The notes beneath the pieces are model-generated. The model saw only the letters and a program-made list of their open reading frames with translations, did not search any database and was not told where the DNA came from. The translations under genes were made by a program, and so were the position numbers. This document shows, piece by piece, positions 1 through 9,446 of a DNA stretch of 14,864 nt. Each line of letters begins with the position of its first letter. Position 1 is the stretch's first letter. Source of the DNA: Thoreauomyces humboldtii (taxonomy: Eukaryota; Chytridiomycota; Chytridiomycetes; Spizellomycetales; Powellomycetaceae); NCBI GenBank assembly GCA_027596035.1, contig JADGJA010000568.1, positions 1 through 14,864 on the forward strand, written 5' to 3'.

Positions 1-100
1 CAATTTCCAGTCGTCTCTGCTCCACGATATTATCAACACTCCAATAGCTGACCTCGCGGTATCAACCATATCAGATAGACCCGTGATCAATCAGTACAAC
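1..100 (+). promoter_or_regulatory. Upstream region of the eIF2B-epsilon gene (partial)
   Basis: This is the 100 bp before the eIF2B-epsilon start codon. I see no clear TATA box. The start codon context at 97-103 has A/C-rich bases before ATG, which suits efficient initiation. The rest of the promoter lies outside the window. Confidence 0.3.
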
Positions 101-3098
101 ATGGCTCCTCGCGACAAGGGCCCAGAACCCGACGAGGTATCAGCTTGACGACCTTCTCGTTGGTTCCTCAGGGAGGGTGAAATTGCAAGATCACCTTGAC
201 GGCTGACCAAGACCAACCACTGCAACATAGATTCTGCAAGCTGTACTTGTAGCAGACAGTTTCAATGAACGCTTCAAGCCGCTCACCTCGGACCGACCAA
301 GGGTAGGTTTGACTTGCTCCGGAAGGGTGCCTGGTTTGCACCTCTTGCTCCCAAGCTCATTCTCGCTCGCTTCCGTGTGCAGTGCCTGATGCCGCTGGCC
401 AATGTGCCGCTGATAGAGTACACCATGGAGTTCTTGGCGCTGTCGGGCGTCCAGGAAATCATCATCATCTGCAAATCGCACTCGGACGCCATCAAGGACT
501 ACATCCGGTCAGTCCTTGCATGTTTCCAGTTTAGGAAGGACTTCGTTCCCACCCCGAGGCTAACCATGTCATGGATGTCATGGAACCTACAAACAGTCAG
601 TCGAGGTGGCACAACTCAAAGAGTCCAAGCGTACAGGTCGTGGTCTCCCAGGGGATGGTCAGTCTCGGCGACGCCATGCGCGAGATCGACGAAAAGCGTC
701 TGCTCAAGTCCGACTTCATCCTGGTGAACGGCGACGTCGTTTCCAATCTCGACCTCAGTGCCGCTGTGGAGCTGCATCGGCAAAGACGAAAGACCGCGGA
801 CAAGAAGGCGATCATGACCATGGTGCGCGTTTTCTCGAATCCTGTCTGTTCGAAGGCAGCGGCTCAAGCTGTCCCATCTTCCTTCATCCCAGGTCTTGAG
901 ACAGGCATCTGTCAACCATCGGTCTCGACCTCGCGCAGAAGAATCTGTATTTGTGCTGGATGCTCTAACGCATCAATGCATCCACTGGGAGGCAACGCAA
1001 CCATACCCGTTGAGGGCCGAAAAGCTCGCATTGGACGTGGACCGATTGAAGGATCGCGAGCAAGTTCTGATCTGCACCGACCTGATCGATTGCCAGATCG
1101 ACATCTGCAGCATCGAGGTGAGCCATGTCATGTGCATGTCCCAACTTCCTGCTTGATCTGAACAGCGGGCAATGGTCAGGTTCCACCACTCTTTTACGAA
1201 AACTTCGACTGGCAAGAACTCCGAAGCCACTTTTTGACAGGAATTCTGGAGTCCGATCTACTCGATAAGAACATCTACGCACATCTTCTGCACGATGGCT
1301 ACGCGACGCGCGTCGTGACGCCGAGGATGTACGATGCAGTCAGGTATGTGCCAGAAGACAAAAGTAGCATCACGTGGGTCATTACCTTAACTCGCTTGCA
1401 GCAAGGATATCTTGTCTCGATGGGCGTATCCGATTGCTCCCGAGAGCAACATGATTGCTGGCCATACCTACACCTACTCGCGCCCAAATATATATAAGGA
1501 GGAAGGCGTCCGACTAGCGATGTAAGTGTCGTTAGGGAAGTTTGAACCAAGCGCTCATACTGAAGCGTTTTGACCTGCAGTACAGCGACGCTGCAGGAAA
1601 ACGTGGCAGTGGGTGCGAAGACTATCATTGGCGACAACACAAGGATCAGTAATTCCGTGATTGGCTCCAACTGCCGGATAGGTAACGCATTACGACCGAT
1701 TGGTTTGTGCGTTCAGCTTCCTGATATCTTAATGTATTCGAAGGCGCCAACGTCGTCATCGATGGCGCGTACATTTGGGACGATTGTGTGATCGAGGATG
1801 ACTCTTCTGTCCGAAAGGCAATCTTGGGCGACGGCGTGCAATTGGGCAAGGGCGTAGTCGTTGAACCGGGTGCTATCATTCGCGGAAAGGTGACACTGCA
1901 TCCCAGAAATCATCTTCTGCTGCACTTAGCTGATTACTTCTGTCTGGTCAAAGACTATCGTTAAAGCAGGCACGAGAATTGAGGTCAATTCCAAGGTTTT
2001 CGCTGGTGCCGGTAATGAAAACCACGTCGCCACTCAGGTTATCTTTGCTCTGAGTTATAAATGCGTTCGAATTCCACGCAGACGGCAATGTTGAGCTTTT
2101 GAAGTCCGATTTGGACGACGATGACGACGAGGATGAGCGTCTAAACACGGAGCTTGGCAATATTGGTAAGCATGAGTGAAGTGCAGAACTTCGTAAGATA
2201 GCGCCAGATGTGTAAATTAACTCTGAGATATCAGGAACTCCTGCACCCCCGGACCCCGAAGAGGCCGATTCCGACTCGGATGATGATGATGAAGATGAGG
2301 ATGAAGATGCGGGTGGTGGTAAGCTTCGGAGTATGGCCGTCTTTAGCGAAAGAAAGCGACCCATATCTTTCTATGTACTCAGACTGGAAGGCTGATGCTG
2401 ATGCCACCATTGACCGATCGTTTGCTGAGGACCACACGATCGATACCGCGGTTCTGGAACTCAACACCCTCAAGATGGCCAACGACCTCGACTTCCACGA
2501 TCTTCGAACAGTCGTCTTGGAAAAGCTTCTGAGAGAAGTGGATCTGACAAAAACAAAGGACAGCGCAGAGAAGGTTGGGGCCGACTTCCTCGCAGGTTTC
2601 CACTGTCATGCTCATGCTTGCTTTGCTATCCTAGATTTTGACACGATGGAAACAATTTTATGCAAAGTACCTGCAAGATCCTGCAGATCAGCTCGACGGG
2701 CTCCGAATTCTCGCTGTATGTCCATCCGCAGTGAAAGTTAACATCGTCAAACTGCTTCTCATCTCATTTGGCTGCTCAGGACTACTGCTCGACGCGCCCA
2801 GCACACCGTAAACAGCTCCCGGTGATCCTGTTTGCCTTGTACAACGCCGAACTACTGGACGATGACCACTGTATCATTAAGTGGCACAGATCTTTGCAGG
2901 GGGAGACGGGCGTGCGTGGTGTCATTAGAGATGAGGTAACTGCATTGTGGATGCCAAAGAAAGTGTTATTGCGAGCGGATTCTCAAGCATTCGTTCCTGT
3001 CATAGCTGAAAAACTTTGTGACGTGGGTGGAAACTGCAGGAGAGGAATCCGATTCGGATGAAGACTCGGACGAAGATTCAGATGAAGACTCAGACTAG
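101..3098 (+). CDS. GCD6: Translation initiation factor eIF2B, epsilon (catalytic) subunit
   Basis: This subunit catalyses GDP-GTP exchange on eIF2 in the cytosol, recycling it for initiator tRNA delivery; eIF2B is the target of eIF2-alpha phosphorylation. I place 16 exons: 101-136, 231-302, 383-507, 597-822, 893-1117, 1180-1343, 1402-1521, 1581-1681, 1744-1889, 1954-2011, 2082-2165, 2235-2318, 2383-2573, 2635-2715, 2780-2935 and 3006-3098. They total 1962 nt (653 aa), against about 710-720 aa in yeast and human. Residues 14-36 (QAVLVADSFNERF, then DRPR) and LANVPLIEYTMEFL begin the nucleotidyltransferase-like domain, which also has LVNGDVVSN. Residues ~323-424 form the left-handed beta-helix of hexapeptide repeats (NVAVGAKTIIG, SNCRIGANVVIDG). 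Residues ~425-480 are an acidic linker. Residues ~481-653 are the catalytic W2/HEAT domain, with E506 (VLELNTLK) and W630 (FVTWVE) matching the exchange-critical Glu and Trp of yeast Gcd6. The protein ends in a Ser/Asp/Glu tail. The weakest junction is the GTTGGG donor at 2574. The start is the first ATG that joins in frame. Confidence 0.95.
2271..2310 (+). repeat. Acidic codon run (GAT/GAA/GAG) in exon 12 of eIF2B-epsilon
   Basis: A near-uninterrupted run of GAY and GAR codons encodes Asp/Glu/Ser residues in the linker between the beta-helix and the W2 domain. Together with an Asp/Glu stretch in exon 11 (about 2113-2138) it makes the linker strongly acidic. Purine-rich triplet runs like this tend to vary in length between strains. 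Confidence 0.6.
3051..3095 (+). repeat. 12-bp tandem repeat encoding the DSDE tail of eIF2B-epsilon
   Basis: The unit GAYTCRGAYGAA is repeated about 3.75 times, in frame, up to the stop codon at 3096-3098. The variable bases fall at third codon positions, so the peptide repeat (Asp-Ser-Asp-Glu) is exact while the DNA has drifted. Acidic C-terminal ends are typical of eIF2B-epsilon. The Ser-Asp/Glu pattern also matches casein kinase 2 sites, which are known in this subunit in animals. Confidence 0.8.
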
Positions 3099-3208
3099 CA
3101 AAGCAGTGTCGCTGTCTTTCCATTATGCGTCCGAAATACTAGAATAGAGCAAGAAAGTTTTGTTTCTTTAGCAGTCCCTTTCCGGAAAGCCCCGGATGCT
3201 ATCTACTT
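3099..3208. other. Tail-to-tail gap between eIF2B-epsilon and the PPIL6-like gene
   Basis: Only 110 bp separate the two opposing stop codons, so both 3' UTRs and polyadenylation signals must lie here or the transcripts overlap. I see short A/T-rich stretches (about 3138-3170) but no perfect AATAAA on either strand. Confidence 0.5.
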
Positions 3209-4432
3209 CTACTGCTGCTCGATTCCATCCTCAGCCTCCGGCTCGCTCCTTTTCCAGACCTTGATCTCCTGCACCCAGACCTCGTCGACAGGACGCTCGT
3301 GCGTGGTGCGGACGGCTCCGCATTTTTCCAAAGTCTCCGCGCCTTCCAAGACCTTGCCGAACGCGACGCAGCGCTTGTCAAACCTGGGCATGGCTGCCAG
3401 AGTGATCAGAAACGGAGTTGTCGTGCTATGCGGGCCGGATGAGGACGGAATGTAGGATAGTGTGTAGGGCTTGTGCTCGTGGATAAAGTTCTCATCTAAA
3501 AGTTCGAGGTGTGCGTGAGCTTTCAGCAAGCAGAGGATTCAGGAGCGCACACTCGAACCTTCCAGAGGTGGCACCGAAATCGGATGTCCATCCTTGTCGA
3601 GTATCTCTGCGGCCATAGGATCAGCAGGGCAACTAAACGCACGAAAACGGCGACATACAAAACTCGCACTGACCTCCACACTCGATCCATCCACCCTTCA
3701 CGATGCGACTGACCCTGCTCCTCTCGTAGCCGCTCCCGACGCCGCCTTCGACGAACTTCAAGAACCTGTCGACCGTCTTTGGACAGGTCCCCTTCTCCAG
3801 CTCCACGACCACCCTCCCCAGGGCCCTCTTGCTTAGTTTCCCCTCCTCGTCCTCCCCGTCGCTCCAGAACTCCCACGTCACGACCGGGCCGGGACGAGAC
3901 GCCAGGAAATCCTGGTATGCCTCTTTCGCCACCTTCACGCGATCGACCGTCTCGTCGACGTGGATCGACTCCCTCTCGGCCAATTCGATGGGGGAGATGA
4001 GCGACTTGATGGTCTCGGTCTTGCTCTCGCGATGCTTGTTGGCGGTGGTGGTGGTCGTGACGCTGGTGACGTGGAGTTCGAGGACGTGGGATGGGTGGTG
4101 CGCGGGGATGAGGTCGGAGTGCACGGCGAGGAGACCGTGTCGATGAGCTCGAAATTCCGTCTCGGTGACGGGAGTTATCATCGTTTCCGTGTGCGGCTTG
4201 CCGTTGAGTTTCTGTTCGATTTTGTTTTTTCAAAAACTTCAGTACAGTTGACTCCGGGAGTTTGTTAGCTTGAACAGGTTCCCGCTACCTCGAGGATGGT
4301 TTTCGCATGATAAAAGTCGGGCGACGAAACGATGCCGACTAGGATGAGCTTTTCGGTCACGACTTTTGACACCTTTGTCGCAGCGGCGGCAGGGCTGAAC
4401 GTTGTGATAGGTAGCGTGCAGTGAGCTGGCAT
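3209..4432 (-). CDS. PPIL6: PPIL6-like divergent cyclophilin (probably inactive peptidyl-prolyl isomerase)
   Basis: The gene has four exons on the minus strand: 4432-4289, 4211-3674, 3606-3559 and 3495-3209, totalling 1017 nt (338 aa), close to human PPIL6. The N-terminal part (EKLILVGIVSSPDFYHAK) matches the non-cyclophilin N-terminus peculiar to PPIL6. The C-terminal cyclophilin fold has RIVKGGWIECGG, PPLEDENFIHEHKPY and RCVAFGKVLEG, with the PPIL6 hallmark GWI in place of GFM. Several residues needed for isomerase activity in human cyclophilin A are altered: the FHR motif reads VSR (Arg kept), the Gln after the GFM position is Glu followed by an extra Cys, and the QFF motif reads PFL. I infer a binding or scaffold role rather than catalysis. 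The first exon is easy to miss: a shorter model starting at 4181 is open but loses the conserved N-terminus. The gene faces PhoD head to head. Confidence 0.82.
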
Positions 4433-4584
4433 GTTGTCTTCGTGCCAATGTTCAGTCAAGTCGGATTCTTCTCGAAAAGGAGAATATATCGAAAGGAGTC
4501 ACACCTCTTCAACGATAGCGAGGAGGATGTTCACTTGTCGCCAGAAATAGATTAAAGTGAACGAGACCTTGGGGACTGCCGCCA

Positions 4585-4593
4585 CACGTGGGG
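4585..4593 (+). promoter_or_regulatory. E-box CACGTGGGG, candidate Pho4-type site
   Basis: CACGTG followed by G bases is the high-affinity site of the yeast phosphate-starvation factor Pho4. Here it sits 376 bp upstream of a secreted phosphatase. The match is seen directly; the regulatory role is inference, because other bHLH factors bind CACGTG and only one copy is present. Confidence 0.4.
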
Positions 4594-4903
4594 GCCCTGC
4601 ATAAACCAGAACCTACACTACTGATCTCCTACTCTATATGCGGAGCTTCAGAACGAGCTTCCGGCTTCGCCAATCACGCACTTCCTCCCGGCCTACTAGC
4701 GCTTTAGACAGCACCTTCGACCGCTCTCCGAGAAACGGTGAACCCCAATCCCCCTATTCCTCAATAAAAGAACAATACATGCTCGGCGCCATTCCAAATG
4801 GAAGCAATAACGAGGATACTGAGAACGAGGATACGTCACACCGGGCCCGAACGCGCTCGCGTGGGGGTGCGCCCTCAGTCGTCCCTCAGAAGCGCTGTAT
4901 ATG

Positions 4904-4911
4904 TATATAAG
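4904..4911 (+). promoter_or_regulatory. TATA box of the PhoD gene
   Basis: TATATAAG lies 55 bp upstream of the ATG at 4966. It is the best TATA box in the window. TATA promoters are typical of strongly inducible genes, which suits a nutrient-regulated secreted enzyme. Confidence 0.6.
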
Positions 4912-4965
4912 GCCACGCGACGCGCTGTCCCCTTTGAGCAGCAACCACTTGTTCGCATTGCAAAC

Positions 4966-6726
4966 ATGAGATTTATAACTTTACTCTCGGTGTTGCTGGC
5001 AACTACGGCGTGTGCACTGGCATCCACGCCCGAACCGCTCCACGTGCGCAACCTCGCCTTCGACTCCCCGATCGTTAATCATCCGAACCTGGCGACCGAG
5101 AAAAAGCGGTCCATGGCGGAGCGGGCTGCCGTCCCGGCGCAGGCGGTCACTGCATCGTTCCTGCATGGGATCGCGTCTGGAGATCCTCTCTCCAACGCCG
5201 TCATCATCTGGACCAAAGTGACTTCAACTGCTGCCTCCGTCCCGGTGACCTATCAAGTCTCCTCGAACAGCCAGTTCACGAACAGCGTGGCAACGGGAAT
5301 CGTCACTACGACCGCCGACGTTGATTTCACCGTGAAGGTTGATGTCACGGGTCTGCAGCCTGCTACAACCTACTACTACAGGTTCACCGTCGGCTCCACT
5401 ACATCGGCTGTCGGTACCACGCACACCATACCCACTGCCACCGCTGCGCTTGCCAGTTACAAGCTGGCTGTCTTCAGCTGCGCCAACTTGCCGGCAGGTT
5501 ATTTCAACGCATACAACAGTATCGCTAAGCGTACCGACATTGACCTGATCCTGCACCTGGGCGACTACATCTATGAGGTAAGATGGGTTCTGAAAATTGG
5601 CCGCCGCATGTCATCCCGTGGTCTGACAAATGCTGTAGTATCCAAACGGCGAATACGGAAACGGCACTGCTTTGGGCCGTGTCCCAGCTCCCAATGTCCA
5701 GCTCAACACTTTGAGCGACTATCAAACCCGTCACGCCCAATACAAGCAGGACCCGGATCTCATGGCTGCTCACCAGAAGGTCCCATGGGTCACCGTGTGG
5801 GACGACCACGAGTTCGAGGATGATTCCTGGGTCAACGGATCGGAAGGAGACGACGCAAACAACCTGCCCGGACAGCCCTGGGCCCCTCGAAAGATCGCCG
5901 CCATGACCGCCTACTTCCAGTACATGCCCATCCGCGCTGCCCTCATCGACGGTGTCGGCAAGATCTACCGCAATTTCAGCATCGGAAACCTTCTGGATCT
6001 GACCATGTTGGACACAAGGATGGCGGGCCGCGATCAAACAGACGTCGAGAACCTCTTCACCCTTGCTGCCACGAACCGAACCATCATGGGAGCTGCCCAA
6101 GAGCTTTGGTTCAACCAGCAACTCTCCGCTTCCCAGGCACGAGGTGCCAAATGGCGCATCGTCGGAAACCAGGTCGTCTTCAGCCCCATCAGAGTGCTAT
6201 TTGACCAAGTCCCCCTCACATTCGACGGCTGGGACGATTACCCGGCCAACAGGGAGCGTGTCCTCAAGTACATCGAGTCAAACGGAATCACCAACACGGT
6301 CATTCTCACCGGTGACATCCACTCGTCCATGGTCTTCGACGTCCTCGACGATCCCTACAACATCTTCGACTTCAACCCCATCACCCAGTCCGGTTCGGCT
6401 CTCGTCGAGTTTGTCGGTCCCAGCGTGACCTCTGACGGCATGGGTGCGACCGACATGGCTGCCATGATCGTCACACAGCCGCATCTGAGGTGGGTTTCCT
6501 CGGTCTCGATGTCGACCTCCCGCGGACACCTACTAATCAGTCCTTTCTAAGATGGGGCAACGGTGTGAAACACGGTTATTTCATTCTGACCGTGGCCACC
6601 GATAAGGTCACCGCGGAATACCACCTGCTTGACACAATCCTCAGCAAGACCTACGTCGATTCTATTGCTGCGACCTTCCAGTCTGCTCTGAACTCTGCCA
6701 AGATCACCTCGAAGGTGGTCGCCTGA
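4966..6726 (+). CDS. phoD: Secreted PhoD-family alkaline phosphatase/phosphodiesterase
   Basis: PhoD enzymes release phosphate from phosphomonoesters and diesters outside the cell, using a bound iron-calcium centre in the B. subtilis member. Exons are 4966-5577, 5639-6489 and 6552-6726 (1638 nt, 545 aa). Residues 1-19 form a signal peptide with likely cleavage after ALA19. A dibasic KKR at 46-48 could be a Kex2-type propeptide site. Residues ~60-160 are the N-terminal beta-sandwich (HGIASGDPLSNAVIIWTKV). The catalytic domain shows FSCANLPAGYF (C172), LHLGDYIYE (D200), WDDHE (258-262), LDTRM, NQVVFSPI and ILTGDIHSS (D429, H431). The C-x-Y iron-ligand motif of B. subtilis PhoD appears as C-A-N, so the tyrosine ligand seems absent. 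No GPI signal is evident at the C-terminus. A TATA box and E-box lie upstream. The open frame reads through the first intron to 5823, but that loses the YPNGEYG continuation. Confidence 0.93.
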
Positions 6727-7093
6727 AGACTTTCACCCTGATATCATTAGCTTTGTAAAAAAAAAACTAAGGAAGATTTCTCACGCCTATCGAATTGGTT
6801 GTTCCCTGGCCTGCTCGCTTTTGCGCAGTTCGTCGGGAGCGCCCAGTGGTCTCAAGCAAAGACGATTTCTATCAAGCCCTGCGGGCGCTGCGAGCTACGG
6901 CTGCTAGACGATCTTGACGAGCCACGTTTGGCATGACCGGGTTCCGTTTCACAAAGCGACCTGAGCGAGGCGTGCTTCTGATACTTGGTATTTGTCAATG
7001 AACTCTTTGAGCATGGCACCACCAGCGTTATTGTTCCTCGTCGAAAAGAGAAATGTCTCGTGAATTATGTATTTGTGTAATGTTCTCCAGATA
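6727..7093. other. Tail-to-tail gap between PhoD and citrate synthase
   Basis: These 367 bp hold the 3' ends of two opposing genes. An A-tract near 6757-6767 follows the PhoD stop codon by about 30 bp. I found no tRNA box A/box B pair, repeat or credible coding frame. Confidence 0.5.
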
Positions 7094-8907
7094 TCAAGAC
7101 TGTGCCGATACAGGCGTCTCCTCTTTTATCGGAGGAAGATTCTTCCTCAGAAGGTATCGTTCCTCAAGGTCCAGCGGAGATGGGTCGTCGGGGTGCTTCT
7201 GTCGCTCGTCAATGTTCACGTAGGTCCTTGCCTCTGCGCCCTCATAGGCCTGCTTTGGTCGGAAGATGGGAATAGGCGCCTGGAGCTGCTCATGCCAGTG
7301 TGCTGCAAGCCGGGGATGGTCAGATACGACGGGAGCATGATGTGCGCGCGATGGGCGCACTCACATAGCCATCCTGACGTTCTTGCAATACAAAAGAGGA
7401 CCGGGAAGAAGTCGGTTGGGAACCCCATAGCTTTATATATGATTCCGCTATCTGGAGACCAAAATGAAAACTATGTCATTAACAACAGAGCTTGAATCTA
7501 AAAAATAGGCATGCTGCACTTACAGAAATCCACGTTTGGGTAAAGATTTCGCTTGATAAAGTATTCTACAGAGGGAAGCACATTCAGTGACGCTTTATCC
7601 CGATCCGGCGAGCAATTGCAACCTCACCATCGCTAAGCGCAATCCTTTCCAGCTCAACCGCGACGTCAATTAGGTTATTCCGGCCCATGATCTCAAATAC
7701 CTCCTCGGAGATCTGCCGTCATCGGAAAACGTATCCTTCAGAAAATTGATAATCACACTGCCGATTTTTTTGAATCAAGACTCACGCCTTTAAGAATCTT
7801 GGCCCTAGGATCGTAGCTTTTGTACACCCGATGTCCGAATCCCATGAGTCGCCGCTTCTTTGCCTTCACATCCTCGATGAACGCCGGAATGTTCTCCACA
7901 CTGCCAATCTCCTCCAGCATTTTGAGCGCAGCTTCATTTGCTCCTCCGTGGCTAGGTCCATACAGCGCTGCCGCCGCTGCGCTGAGACAAGTAAAGGGGT
8001 CTACGCCAGTCGATGTCATCTGCCGCATGGCGGCCGTCGAGCAGTTGAGCTCGTGATCAGCATGAAGGATGAAGATGACATCGAGTGCTCTGGCTAGACG
8101 TGCGTTTGGCAAATAGTTCTGCTCCGACAGCCGATCCAGCATGAAGAGAAAGTTCTCGGTATATCCGAGCTCGTTCGAGGGAGAGTTGTACGCTCGTCCG
8201 ATACGGTGACGGTAGGCACAGGCAGCGATGGTGGGCAGTTTGCCAAGACATCGGAATATCTGCTTGTTGACCATCGTCTCGTCCTCGTAGATGTGCTCTC
8301 CCTGCAGGGCCGTCGAGGCTTCCGGATGGAAGGTGCTCATTGCCGCCAATGCGCTCGTCACCATTCCCATGGGGTGCGCATCGTAACGGAAGGACTTGAG
8401 GTAGTCCAGAAGGTTCTCGTGAATGAACGTGTGACGCATTACACGCGTGTTCCAGGTCTGCAGCTGCTCACGCGTCGGGAGGTCGCCGAAGATAAGGAGG
8501 TATGATACTTCAAGGAAAGTCGAGTTCTTGGCAAGATCTTCGATATCATACCCACGATATCGGAGGATGCCCTTGTCGCCGTCAATGTAACTTTTCGAGA
8601 GATTTATCAGCTACCGTGTGTGCACTTCGCGTGGCCACCGAATCCTACCTGATGGACGACCGACAGACCGCGGTGTTCAGGTACCCATTGTCGTAGATAG
8701 TGAGACCCAATTGCGCAAAAATTCCGGCATCGATAGTATCCTCTTCCACAGGAACCAGGTGCGTTTGTCCAGTCCTATGGTCCGTCACTTCGAGACTAGT
8801 ACGGGTTCAACAGAAGTCAGACATCTTGAAGAGGTCGAGGAAAGAACGCTGACTCACAAGTGAGGTTCTTTCGACTCTTGGCGCACGGTGGACTTTGGTC
8901 CCGACAT
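7094..8907 (-). CDS. Citrate synthase, bacterial-type (GltA-like), non-mitochondrial form
   Basis: The enzyme condenses acetyl-CoA with oxaloacetate to citrate. Seven minus-strand exons are 8907-8858, 8795-8649, 8590-7786, 7712-7628, 7565-7524, 7451-7365 and 7302-7094 (1425 nt, 474 aa). The catalytic triad is intact: H280 ([10 protein letters not shown]), H319 ([14 protein letters not shown]) and D375 (YPNVDFYSG). Other family landmarks are [41 protein letters not shown] and [11 protein letters not shown]. It resembles bacterial and plant peroxisomal synthases rather than the mitochondrial Cit1 type. The start at 8907 gives a short hydrophilic N-terminus without a mitochondrial presequence. 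The C-terminus is AQS, not a PTS1 signal. A loose PTS2-like pattern (R9-Q-x5-H-F17) spans the first junction, so peroxisomal or cytosolic location is open. The tail after YVNIDERQ is longer than in most bacterial forms. The frame is open upstream to an ATG at 9294, but that extension shows no family resemblance. Confidence 0.93.
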
Positions 8908-9446
8908 TGCTGGCAGTCCTGTGTCTGCTGCTGCTATGTGGGGTTGGTGGTGATTCGAGTGATCGCCCACTTGCGAGCTGGCGTAAATGTCTGGCACGCA
9001 GAAACTGTCTGCAATTGAGGCGAACCCGTCGGAAGAGTTTGGAGACCCGGGAGACACAGACATGCAAGTTGCCCACGCGAGACGCCCTTTGAATTGAGAA
9101 AGAGAGGGAGGCTGTGTTTCCGCCGTTACGGTTGTCTTTGGCGAGGCGAAGATGGTCGGTCGGGGGGGAGGTGGATGGAATGTCTGCAAAGTCACCGCAA
9201 CGTCCTTCGCTCGGAGTGCGTCGTGGTCGGACGCACCATCGAAGCGCGTGCGTTCGTGTCGATCCCTTTTCTTCCATTCCCAAAGCGTTCGCATCGCACA
9301 ACGCAACCAGATCTTTCGTGAAGGAGGGGCCCTGCAAAAGCTCCAGTATCAGCATCGCTGTCAAGCCTCTAGCATTTCGCCTTGATCTCTACGCGACATC
9401 CAATCAGGGGGTTTTCTCACCTAGGCGCCGACGGCTCCCCGCAACC
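8908..9446. promoter_or_regulatory. Divergent promoter region between citrate synthase and the multi-Myb gene
   Basis: These 539 bp lie between two outward-facing start codons. The open frames within have biased composition but no recognisable protein. A CCAAT box sits close to the Myb start. I see no TATA box near the citrate synthase start. Confidence 0.5.
9400..9407 (+). promoter_or_regulatory. CCAAT box upstream of the multi-Myb gene
   Basis: CCAATCAG, the preferred binding form of the Hap/NF-Y complex, lies 47 bp upstream of the ATG at 9447. In fungi this complex often controls respiratory and mitochondrial genes. A single short motif carries limited weight. Confidence 0.3.

Larger units (their letters stand above)
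4433..4965. promoter_or_regulatory. Divergent promoter region between the PPIL6-like gene and PhoD
   Basis: These 533 bp separate two outward-facing start codons. The region holds a palindromic E-box at 4585-4590 and a strong TATA box at 4904-4911, both placed to serve the phosphatase. Short open frames here on both strands lack family resemblance and I do not call them genes. Confidence 0.6.

Noticed and set aside
3674..4181. ATG at 4181 as the start of the PPIL6-like gene
   Set aside because: It would drop the conserved N-terminal segment encoded at 4432-4289, which joins in phase through a GT-AG intron of 77 nt.
3523..4233. Long minus-strand open frame (236 codons), rich in Arg, overlapping the PPIL6-like gene
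   Set aside because: It is a shifted frame of the conserved cyclophilin exon, with biased Arg/Pro/Gly composition and no family resemblance.
4798..5823. Single-exon reading of PhoD starting at 4798
   Set aside because: It places non-homologous residues before a good signal peptide and reads through the intron at 5578-5638, losing the conserved frame.
6780..7060. tRNA gene in the PhoD-citrate synthase gap
   Set aside because: A stretch near 6930-6945 vaguely resembles a box B, but the GTTCRANNC core is absent and no acceptor stem can be formed.
7094..7105. Peroxisomal PTS1 tail on citrate synthase, directly or by stop-codon readthrough
   Set aside because: The protein ends AQS, and the sequence after the stop gives no SKL-like end in a short extension. 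The stop context is not the usual TGA-CTA readthrough motif.
8908..9294. In-frame N-terminal extension of citrate synthase from an ATG at 9294
   Set aside because: The frame is open, but the 129 extra residues are hydrophilic, show no presequence and no resemblance to the family. The start at 8907 gives the usual N-terminal length.
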